A stretch of DNA of 64,000 nucleotides, taken from NCBI RefSeq assembly GCF_032362555.1, contig NC_083522.1, positions 3,202,001 through 3,266,000 on the forward strand. Reading direction: 5' to 3'. The notes under the pieces are model-generated. The model searched no databases. It saw only the letters and a program-made list of their open reading frames with translations, and had not been told where the DNA came from. Shown piece after piece: positions 41,700 to 54,200 of the stretch. Origin of the DNA: Amyelois transitella. Its lineage: Eukaryota; Arthropoda; Insecta; Lepidoptera; Pyralidae. The first letter of the stretch is position 1. Each line of letters opens with the position of its first letter. The position numbers were made by a program, and so were the translations under genes.

Positions 41700-44600
41700 T
41701 TGGTAAATTTTTTAAGTAAAAGTTGTTAAAATACAAACAGATATCTTTGTTTCTTCTTTGTATTAGGTGTTTGTTTTTATTTGTGTGAGCTTTACAGTAT
41801 TGGAATTAGAACTATAGGTAGGTAGCACAATAAAAAACTGCGTTTCTATATTTTTCATTTAATCATAGTTTTCAACATGGTTAATTTTATATTTTGTACC
41901 TCGGAAGAAAATCATATTTCGCAGGTCTCACTTAAAAGTTTTTATTTACATATAATACAATTTAAACATATGTTACAAATAATTTCTGAATCATCCCAAC
42001 ACATGCTTTAAATATTGCAATTTCACTAACTACTATAGTTTTACATGTACATCGTACATAATTAAATTTTAGAGTTTAAAAGTACTTTCTAACAACCTTT
42101 TTAAGACATAACTATAGATAAAATTATGAAAAATTATTGCATCATCTTCTTTACCTATTTACATAATATAATTATAATGAACAATATTCGAGAAATCTAT
42201 TCTATTAGAACAAATTTTATTATGTTTTTTTTAATCTTTAATCTTTAAACTTTTCAATCCTAGTGAGGGTGGTTTGTTTATTGAAATATCAAAGGGATCA
42301 ATCCAAAGCAAACAGTGTAAAAGTTGTTATAAAGCGAAGTGGTACAAACCGTAATAATTGTCTGCGCCTAAATTCTAGAATAATTTGAAATAGGCTTCGA
42401 AAATATCTACATACAAATAATTTAAAAAAGAGGCTTGGTCAGGATCGAATATTTGTAATCGAGTTAAAATTGTAAATTAATCGACTTTTTGGTCCTTACT
42501 AAATGGAGAAAATGTATTTACGGTCTACTTGTAACGTGTACAATGAAGATACAGTATAGCAGAAGTGGAGTCCCATCGAGATTAAGATAACAGGAGAGAC
42601 ATAATTATAACATGTACAAAATGGAGTTTTATTATTTTTGTTAAATTTTAAAACATATCTTCGTAATCACAGAATGTACAGAAGAATTGCGTGTATATTA
42701 CTTGTCCTAGGTATAAAATAATAAAAAAACTTCTATTTCCTAAGATAAAAACGTGTTTTTAGCGAATCATGGGCACCATTGCCAAGAGATTTGAGTAGTC
42801 TTTAAATACTTTCACAGATTTAAACAAGCTAAGAAGAATGAAGTTAATTTTTTCAAGAAACCCTTTACATCAACAATTTGTTTAACGCGTATATTTAATG
42901 AATTTAGTTTATAAAAGAAATACATACCTACTTACATATTATATAAATATTTAAAATAATAAGGTAACTTTACAAGCACTATGTGCAAATATATATTTTG
43001 GTTTATTGATAAGGGTAGCTACAGTGTTAAATCTACAAACCAAAGAAAAATTATGTGGACGGGCGAAATATTTGTATATTAAAACAATAAAAAGAATAAT
43101 ATTAACAACAAAATCTTCAAACCGTGATGATAAAAACATAGGGCCAATAAGCCATTTCTTAAATAATATATTGAATTAACAGCTTATAATCGAATTATAT
43201 TGTCTTTTACAATTATAACGAATAATAGAAATTATTCTAATAAATAATATTTGTGCGAATCAGTACGGTAAAGCAATTATTTGTTTGCATTAAAAGCGTA
43301 TGGAATATGAATAGCTAAATCTAAGTAGAAGGCATTTTTCTAATAACATCTAGAAAAAATACTTCTTTTGGCTCATGCAAATATAAATAGCCTAAACAGC
43401 CGCAAACTCGTAAACAATTTAATACGGCGACTAGAAATCGAGAACTTTACTATTGAGTATTGAATTTACTGCTGTCATCTTGACCAGTTTTACCAGAAAC
43501 TCGTAGATAATCGGTTTAAAAAAGCGTCCGATCACCTTAACATGTAATTAACCTCCCAACGTATGTTTGTTTAGGGGCATATTATATATTCACAATTTCT
43601 TGTATTATTCTATTATTGTAAACATACACCCATACTGCTCCACGAAATTGGGAGTCATTTTACGCACATTTTAACAATGGGATTATTTAACCGTTCTGAA
43701 TCTTTACACCAATTAAAATTTTATGGTAAAGCAACAACGTTTTTCTTATTTCTTTAAGACTGCGGCGCACTGCTCAGCAGGTTTGTTCACAATGGCACCT
43801 ATGCATATAAAAAATTAACGCCTAATTCTAAATGCTAATTGTACAAACGAATTTATCTATTAAAGCGAAAATTGACTTTCTATAAATTCTTTTTCATAAT
43901 CTTGGTTATTATCGGAAACGCATTTTGCCATTTTAGGTAAATACACGTAATTTAGATTTATTTTTAAACAACGATCGTTAAAAATGACACTTTTTACTTA
44001 AAACCTTACGATTACTTTTAAGGCTGGTTTCTATCAAGTAAATTATTTTTGCAATTTCCAATCTTAACTGTAACACCAACTAAAAGTTAATATTATCTAA
44101 TTAGTTTGAAATATTTAGGTTTATTAAAATTATTTTGCTCAAACGAAAATTAGTTTTCAAAAGCGAATGAATACAAAACATAAGAATATGTTTTTTACCT
44201 ACATAGACGACATTTTTACGGTATCCAAATCAGGGGTTTCGATTTGGTTCTGCTTTGAACGAATGAAGTTTATTAACAACTTTGTTTAACTTATGTTGTA
44301 AATAATTTAGAATAGATAGAATTAAATATGAAAGACTATCGCTTTTAATATAATATTTTGATAACTTAAATAGTATATCTGCGAGACTGAACGGATATTA
44401 TTATATTTACTGCTTATCCGTTACTATATTGTGTGTTTAGCCAATAAAAACATTTTGAAGTTACATATATTCACTTTAATAGGTTTAAATTATTTTTCAA
44501 CGACTAGTCGTCGCTTTGTCATTTAAAAGCCTTTACACGTCAACCATCTCTCGTTTCATTCTCTATCTATTTTCGACCTAAGATGACGAATCAGTCGTTC

Positions 44601-45285
44601 TCATATAGCTAAATACTATTTACAATCATTGTGACCAATCTCATGCAGCGTTAATCTTATTTCTTTTAATTCAAGCGTTTCTTAATACAAACTGACTTAG
44701 AAGTAAAGCGACTTAAGTCGAATTATTCTTCATTCATCTTTAACATATTGTTTTAAATTTTAAATACACGTCAGTTAGTCCGTTTCAAATAATTCTCAAA
44801 AACACAGTATTCGCTTATTTTTATTTTTGATCGAATCTATCTTATCATGATGAATCAATATTAAAATTTTATTGCAATATATCTGGAAGTTCCTGGTGTC
44901 CTGTTGTCGCATAATAATATGTTATAATTTTAGATAAATAGACATAATTTAGTTTTAGTTTACCTAGAAAACAAATTCATAGCGAAAATCCGTCTACATT
45001 ATGCGAGAAACTAAAGCTAGCTTATGGGAACATAAAAATTACGCACCTATAAAACTTTTCATATAAGCGCCAAGTTTAACCAAAACTAAGACGTCTATTT
45101 ATCTTCTCTATCGAGCGGGTAACTACCTAATTTAAGATTAAAATCACAAAATTACAATCGAACTCAACTGTCCGGTGTATCACTCGAATGTCGTGCGTGC
45201 GTGAACACATAACTTTTGACGAGTTGATTTTGACACTAACGTTCAATAACTAAATGGGTGGAGCCTCAGGCTCGTCGGGTGTCGA
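41700..45285 (-). other. AT-rich gene-free tract, probable 3' UTR of the NaV2 channel
   Basis: 3.6 kb without supported ORFs or any of the repeat families common elsewhere in the window. It begins directly after the channel stop codon (minus strand) and reaches to near the NDUFS4 3' end. TTTATT (AATAAA in minus sense) occurs near 41941, close to its far end. Long 3' UTRs are usual for neuronal ion-channel mRNAs. The assignment is inference. Confidence 0.45.
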
Positions 45286-48200
45286 TCAGCTGGGTTGTTC
45301 GTCGCTCTCTCGGTGGACGAGGACTCGCACGACCGTGGGTGGGGCGGCGGGCGCTGGGGCAGCGTCTGGTGAGGCTTCTGTTACCAAGATGCTCACTTCG
45401 CTATTGGCATGTGGCGAAGGAGTGCGGGGTCGCGGCGGCAAGCCCGGCGGGCCCGGTCCAGCTCGCCGGGCCGAATTCCGTCGCGAACTCAGACGAAGGG
45501 AACCTGTGATAATGCTTAAGTTTGGGCGGTTGTTCGTTGGTGACTTAACAATTCGAGCAGGGGTTAGGATAATACCATGCATACGACATCGTATCTATAT
45601 TTTGGGAGTGTCAAAGGAATCAGACAGTATTTAATTTCTTTAAGTGTCGTTACCTAATTTAGATGAATATACTTTGGCCAATTTTATAGTTAAATTATTT
45701 CATTTGATATTCATTGATTCTATGTCTCTAATGATTTATGTTGCTCTAACGAATATTTTACTAATATTTATTCCTACTAGTATGACACAAAACTACAAAC
45801 ACGAAAAATATGATATTACAATGAAACATTTATAAAGCAAGCACAGTCTATTGTACTGCTTTGTCACACCGAATACAACAAAGCTAAAGCTAGCCCACAA
45901 GAAATATACACAAGGAGAAAGATGTCTCAATAGGAAAGTACAAGCAATCATGCACAAGCATTCAACAGCAATTCACACATGTTTTTCGTCTTTGGAAGGG
46001 TCACTATAAAGGGTGGGTCAATTGAGTCAATTGCAAAATACACCAAATATTTTATTTTCAAGGTTGATTTTTTAAATAGTTATTGGGATATAAGTATCAA
46101 TTTTACCGAGATATGCGCGGCGCAGTTAACTAGCGGCATCATCTATGGTCTATGGAAGAGACACGGAAAGCAAAACATTACATATGAACCTGCGCGTTTT
46201 GGGCCGCCGTCCTCGTCGACTGCGTCTTGATGGCGAAGGAATATTGGCAAACCATACGCAGATCGCCTACGGGGCGGGGCTTGTTCGGAACCGCTCGCCA
46301 CCTGACCATAAATATCATCATTCGTCCCCTATTTGAGGAAATAGTATAGGCTAGTTCATTACTAGCCATCCCCATAGCCCATCGATGTAAATTATTGTGA
46401 TTATATTCTCAAAGCTTCTCGGAAAATGTCCACCCTTAAAAACATAAATTGTTTCCTAAAGAAGAGCCCTATTTCTGAAGCCAGCATTGCGAATGATGAG
46501 CTCTTTGCCCAGGTGAAAAAGAAATACATCCATTCCAATGGCTATGCGGAAAATGATCATACATGACCTGAATTTTGCCATTCTCAATTAATAATAAAAT
46601 TATGAAAATCGAACTACAGATTGGCCTAATTTTCACTCTACTTAAAACTACGACTAAACTATATATAACCATGATCTTTATGTTGGTCTTTTAGCATAGC
46701 TATTTCATATATAATAAACAAATTTATTAATTTTTAATCTAACTCTTCCGTAATAAGTACTCCTTATATCATTTGCTTTCAGATCTCATTTACCTTTGTT
46801 CCCTTGATTTTCGTGATAATTTACCTGATCACCAGGGTTTGCCCCTGGTAGTAGTAGTAGGGGTAAGTTGAGCCAGGCTCCGCCCAACTCGCTCAGGTCA
46901 GAGGCATCAGAGGCTCGTGAAGATTTCCGACTTGATGCGTGGGATCCACGCCTCACGTGTAACAATGCGCTCAGACGGCCACCCCAGCCCCCGCCAGGTG
47001 ACCATTTTGTGCTTTCTTCTTCATTAGAAGGACTCCTGTTTTTCCGTCTGAAATTTTAGGTTTCTTTTTAAAATTGTCTTTTCTATAGGGCGAAACTTGA
47101 GCAATGTGCACTGTACTGTTATTTGATTTTCTTTTTCAAGGTATTTTTTTTTCAAAGCTCTATCAATGTTAAGCCCTTACGTCCGTCGTGCTGTAATCTT
47201 TGTATTGTGTATATCCGTTATATTGTGACAAATTATTACTCGAAAATTATACTACTTTATGTATAAAGTCTGAATACTTACTTGACATATTCTCTCCAAG
47301 TCCTTTGTATCATCCTGGCAGCTTTGTCTTCCCGCTTCCATATCCTTGTTGAAGATACTATCTCTAATTCCTTTCTCGTCGGGAACTGCTTCTTAAATTT
47401 AATATCCATCTGTTCTTGCAACTGTCTGAACGTATCTGTCTCTTCTACGTGTCCAAGCACGTGTTTGACTAACGCATGCAGGATATCTAAACAATGTATC
47501 TTATTGCCTTTTGCTATAGGAAGATTAAAACTAACGAGGGCTACTGTATTGGGTTTAGAAATACCTAACGGTGGATCTAGAGACGCTATAAAGTCTGACA
47601 GTTGAGCGAAACTTATGAATTGAGTAGCGTGTGGATCGTATCTGAAATAGAAAAATATGAGTCCGTATATAAAATACTTTATTCTTTATATATTATACAA
47701 AGATTCTTTACTATGTTTATATAATGAATAGATTAAAACGCAAACTAGCACAAAATCCAAAAAATTCAACTACAGATGTATTAAAAAAATATGCGCTCGG
47801 AAATTAACTTACTTAGACCAACGAATATAGAACATTTCCAAATCATCTTCAACTATTCCGATTTCTTCCTCCTGGTGCGCCTGGTTAAAGTTCTCGAGTA
47901 TGATAGCGATGTACATGTTGATGACTATCATGTAGCTAATAATGATGAAGGAGGTAAAGTAAGTGATGGCTAGCAATGGACTTCCGCAGTTCCCGTTAAG
48001 GTGCCCAATTTCTCCTAACTCGCACTCAGGTGGCTGAATCATAAGGGATTCTAGGACATCGTTCCAGCCAGCAGATGTCATAAGGCTGAAATAAAAGGCA
48101 ACGCAACATTTTTAGTTATCATCAACAATTTCAGTTTACTTATTTTTGCAAATGCAGGTTACTTGTAAGTACTTATGAAAAAATACGGTCGAATTGAGAA

Positions 48201-51200
48201 CCTCTTCCTATATTTGAAGTCGTTTAATAAATGGATAATATATTTGGGATAAAGTGAATGTTTTTAATATTGTTGTGGCCAAAAATGTATGGTTGGCCAG
48301 TTTGTTGACTATTGAACACTCCAATGCAAAAAAAAAGACAAAGTTTCAAATAAAAAAAACAAAAACATTTACGCAAAAAAAAAAGAAAAATATCTTACCG
48401 AAAAAGCAACTGCATACTCCTTCCGAAGGTTTGAAAATTGACAATGTCGTCCAAAGCGCCTTGCTCCTTGACGTGACCGAAGACGGACATGCCTATGATG
48501 GCGTATATGAACGTGATCAACGCCAGCAAGGCGCCGATGTTGAACAGGGCTGGCAGAGACACTACTAGTGCGAAGAGCAGCTTCCTAATGCCTTTAGCGG
48601 CCTGAAAATTAAATACATAACGATGTTTAGAAACGTGAGAATAGATTAACCAGTCGGTCCCGGGCAGTACTATAAAAAGATGATCAGAAGGAGGACTTGG
48701 TAAAAAGTAGCGCAGAAAAGGATAATATTTTTATAGACTAATGTTTGGTCACATAACAATCAATATAATTTTAATGCATCGCCTGATGTAATTCGAGAGA
48801 TGGAGGGAGAAAGAAAAAAATTAAATTCGCACCACTATGCAGTATCTGAATTTAGGAAATAATTTAATACTAATCATTGTATTTATCTTGTTCACGAATT
48901 TAATTTCGACTACAAAAGGAAAGCTCTCGACATATCTAAAAAAAGTAAAACTCCTTTGAGGAAAAACAGTGCCGATGCGGAGTACCATTACAGATGATTA
49001 ACTTTTTATTTGGGATCGTTAGAATCCACGTAATGTGTTTTTTACCTTTATGCTTTCGCGGGCTGTAATGGGGGCGTAAATAAATCTCATCTTAGGAAAG
49101 CCAACAAACCGATATGCGGATTTTATATTTGTAAGATATATTTTATATGTGAAGTTTGGATTGAAAATTTTGTTGCGTGGTATTCACGTAAGCTTTTGAA
49201 GATATGAAGAAGACTATAGTGCATTTAATAATTCTATGCTGTAAGACAAAAGAAGTGCATCAAGGATTGTAATGATCGGGATGTTAAATAAACTTAATCC
49301 TTTTCGCAGTTTTTAATTATAACATATCTTTGGCAAATTTAAAGATTTGCAATTCGGAAATAATCATGATGGGTGGATAAAGACGATTTTGAACTAGTTA
49401 TAGTGTGGTACCATCACCTATGTATATAAAACAATCAGTAAAAGCACTGCCCGGGTATTAGGTAAGGGTTCCCTTAATAATGTGCAAGCTCGAGCAACAA
49501 TAAATTGTATAAAATCCCAAATCAACTTACTTTAATCAGTCTTAAAATTCTCCCTATGCGGAATACTCGAACCACTCTTAGCAGCGTCGGTGAAATAGGC
49601 AGGTCTATCATGATGTCCTCCATCAGGATCCCCAGGATCGAAGCCAGGACCAGGAGGAAGTCAAATACGTTCCATGGCACCGTAAAGTAGTGGTAGCGGA
49701 GCCCTACGATTTTCACTATTGCTTCTGGAATAAATAATTTTCTAAATTAATATTATAGAATTTAGGTTACATAGAACGACGACGTATACCGCTGTAGATT
49801 AGTGGTAAAATATTAAAGGTTTGCTAAATAAACTAAATCTTTGCTAATAAATAAAATTACCCCTTTTCTTAATTAAAAACATTTTTTTGAAGAAAGATAT
49901 TGTATATAGCACGCCCTTCAACTTTGATAATCAAACAATAAATACAGACATAAGGATACTAACCTAATCCAAAAACTGTTGTGAAAAAGGCATTGCTAAC
50001 TTCCAATATGAAGAACACCGAATGTGGCTGGTCGTAATGTTCGATGCCCATAGTCAGCATGTTCAGGAATATTAGAACAAATATGGCTATCTCAAACCGC
50101 CGAGAGTTCGATAGATCGTAGAACATCGCCAGAAACTGATTTCTGGGCCTCTTGATTACTTTCTGCGGCTTTTTTCTTCCCAGTTTTTTCATTGCTGTGT
50201 AGTAGTGCTTCTGACTTTCGGTTAGAAACATCTCCAAAACGCCTCCCTCGTACTGCAAAGATCATTAAATATTCAATAGTCGCGTCGCAGTAATGTAGCT
50301 TCATTTTTATTTTCTGCATTATTACATATTTCCCGGACGTTATCTCTATGGAGCGTGGAAAACATTTATTAAAATATCTTCTGCGATGCTTTTTATAGCA
50401 CATAACATGAGTACGCTCGCGCCTCTGCCCGAAACGCAAGCTTTCTTTAATTTTCCTACTGCGGGAATTTCCACATATCCTCTCAGCAAAATGTCAAGTC
50501 TCTAGGTTCAGGTTTAGGTTATTTGTTAATATGTCCCTCAATCAGTTATTCAATCAATTTCGACTTTTATACTTAAATAGATAAGATTTAATATATGTTT
50601 TAGGAATATATAAATAGAAGATAAAATAAAAACGAACCTACCTTTTTCTTGAGCATGTTAAAATTGTCGATGATAACTCCTATGAATAGATTGAGGGTAA
50701 AGAAGGACCCGCACACGATGAATATCACAAAGTAAATATAAGCGTATAGATTGGCTTCCCTCGCCGGCTGGAGGTCGACGCCCCTCGCGTCCACCGCATC
50801 AGCCATCACCTCCATCCAACCCTCAAAGGTCGCGACTTGAAATAAAGCTAGGTAAGCTATCCCCACATGATCGAAAGATATTTTGGAATTTACCCAAGAA
50901 AAGTTATTATAATAACACTCCCACTTATCATTTACTATCTGAAAAGAGGAATCAGGTTTAGATATTTGTAGAAAATATTCAATTTCGAAATATTCATATT
51001 TCTAAGTTAAAGATGTAGTGAGAATATTTCAGAATACTACTGACGGACGTCGGACAAAAGATTTAATGTTATCTGAATAATTTGGAATTAAAGTTTGAAA
51101 ATAGTAATTTCGTCTAGAAATTACAAACTGTAATACAAAATTGTTATATTTCTGTGATGTATTTATAAATATTAATTACAGATATAAAATTATTTTTCGT

Positions 51201-54200
51201 TTGAAATATTGTAAATTGTGTCTGTTTTTTAAACTTGATGTGAATTGCACCATATCCTTGGTTATAGTAAAATTAAATTCGACTTTAATGGTAACAATAA
51301 TCGTGTCGTTAGAATGAAAAATATTTAACAAGTTGGTTGTTGTTATAGTAAACCCGCATTTATAATACAATTTGTGAAATACGTACCTCTAAAGGCAACA
51401 GCTCTCCTTCATTGTCGACGCACTTGAAGAACTTTCCGCCAAAAAATTGCACCCCCATTATGGAGAAAATCAACCAAAAAACTAAACAAACTAATAACAC
51501 ATTGAAGATGCTCGGTATTGCATACATCAAGGCGTTTACCACGATGCGCATCCCCTGCCATCGAGATATTGCCCTCAGTGGCCTTAAAGCGCGCAATGTC
51601 CTTAGAGACCTTAATACCTTTAAATTTTCATTCTCCTCTATTAATAAACTAAATACTGAAACCTGTAAAAAATGTGTTATTTTATATTTCGATCATACGT
51701 CATGCAAATGCCTTTGATGCAAATAAGAGTGATGGATTTATAGAAAAAGGAAATGGTGCGCTTAGCGCTGAATGTCAAGCTGTACGAGTATGCCGGGATC
51801 TACTATTTGTTACTTGGAATGTTAAAAGGCATTAATTTAAGCTTGTACTTTATCAAAATGGTGTGAATAAAAGCATACTTACGAAAACTATAGTAAAGTC
51901 TAACAAAGTCCAAAAACTCGTGAAATATCTGAAAAACCCCAAGGCAATCCATTTGAGAAACATTTCCACAACAAAGATCATGCAGAAACCAAGGTTGGTC
52001 CAGTACAATATTTTCTTCAATGGTTTGTTTTTCTCAAGATGGATATCTTCAAAACATAGGGTTATACTGGATGCGAATATTAGCACTAGCACGAACCACT
52101 CGAAGGCAGGCGTGTCAACATAACGGAGGATGAAAGTACGGAGCAGCATCCATCGCTGACCCATCTTTGTTTCGATACATGAGTCCCAGCATGGACATCT
52201 AAAAATATAGTCAATACCATGCAGTTAAACTTAGAGAGTGAGTGAGGGATACCAGAAAGAGCGAAAATCATTCTCATACGTACGCATCGTAACACTGGCG
52301 GGGGTAGCAGTCCTGCGGAACCTTTGGCTCTTTGGCTTTCCCAAATCCCGGGAAGTTTCCCATCGCGTCAACGTATTGGCCCTTGGAGTTTTTTCTCCCA
52401 CCTACGGTTAATTCATCTACATATGAGACTAAAGTTTGCCACGGATGCCTCATTTGGTCTTCATCGGGGCGTTTGGCGGCTTCCTTACTTATGATATTTG
52501 GTGTGTCCTTCCCGTACTGTCTTCTCTCTGGGGTTGTTCTGCTGGACAGCTGCGCCATTTCGTAGTGTTCATTGTCATCTGTAATTTAGGGTTAAAAGTG
52601 TCATGGAATATTGTGCGTCGTGCATGTGTAGTCTGTACATAAAGTGACGACAATGCAGAAAAAATGAAAGAAATTTATTGTAGTTCCAAATTGTGAATGT
52701 TCTTCGCATTATTGCAACATACAGAGTTATTATTAGTTTTCTTGAAGCTCCGTACAAGCTGTTCAATGAAGCTGACAAAATTGCTATTGACACAAGTAAA
52801 ACCCTAAGAATAAATTATTTTCGCATAACTTACCTCTCGAATCAGATGGCTGCGTGTGATATCCCGAAGACATCTGATTCAACAATTTCTGGGCCACTAC
52901 TTGTTCACACGGCGACATGTCCTCTAGATTTTCCTTGGAATCTTCTCTTATACTAGTTATTTTGTGCTCGGCTGCCAAGTCACGGACATCTTTCAAAGTT
53001 TCCTGACTTCCGTGGTTAAAGTTACCATGGTAAAGTTGCGGGTATGCGAAATCCGATCCTACGGATATTGGCCTGTAAAATATAATTTCTGTCTGAGTAA
53101 TTAATAAACCTATGGTGATTAATTTGGCCAAATAATGGTTTTGATTTGCTGTGTGTCAGCTATTTTATTAAAGTTTAGTTGTGAATAAAATTGACCATTG
53201 TTAATATCAATTTGAAGAAAAATCATTCATTCTTTCTTTATAATTTAAACCTTACCTATTTAAGGCTTCTTGATAACTATGGCTATAAATATTGTCATGT
53301 GGGAACAGTATGGTTTCCTGTATCGACGCTGAGAATCTCTGCTCGCTGGGTATAGATAACTTCTGCTCCTTCACGGCGCGCTGTTGCGCCATAAATTCGT
53401 TAACTAGCTCTTCTAACTTAGATTTTTTTTCAGTCTCATTACTTCTCGATATAAGGAAACCCTTTTTTCTTACTATAGAACGTATTCTATCGAAACTTTT
53501 AGCTAATTTTGAATCCTCCCCTACTTCCTGTAATATTGAAAACTCCCAGTTAGACACGAGATGTTCTTACTGAAAATTTATATCACAACCATAAAGCGAT
53601 GTTGTTAGTCGTTAGAAACTTTGACGCTTGGTATTCATTCTGTGACAGCGAAAATTGTATGTACCTCTTTCTTATTCTTAAGTTCCTCACTATTGAAGCT
53701 GTTGAGCAGCAAGGCGAGGAAGAGGTTGAGCACCATGAAGTTTCCCATCACCAACGCGGGTAGGAATATGAAGAAGCAGCTCTCCGCGCCGCTGGCTTGC
53801 TCGGCCCGCATGCAGTCCCACAGCGGCTCGATCCACTCGCCACACAATATCCGGAAGATCATCATGAACGAGTGGAAGAAGTCGTTGAAGTTCCATCTTT
53901 TGTGGTAGAAAAGTTAGTGTAGTTCGCAAAGGACATGAGACCATTGAATGATAAGAAAATTTAAATGAATTAAACGATAGAAATTTATTGCTTTTATCGT
54001 TAAAATAAATAATCGGCTTGCTTGGCCCGCATTACTCTGACTCGTCACACAATATCATGAACGAGTGGAAGAGCTTAAAGTTCCAGTTTCCATGAAAGAG
54101 ACCATTGAAAGTGTGGAAAATTATTAACGACTCAATGCCAATGGATTTGCTACTGTCATTAAAATAAACTATATGGTACTGTTTAGCTGGTATCATAATG

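Noticed and set aside
48254-48568. Plus-strand Lys-rich frame
   Set aside because: Half is an A-rich tract and the other half is antisense to the channel domain IV S4-S5 exon.
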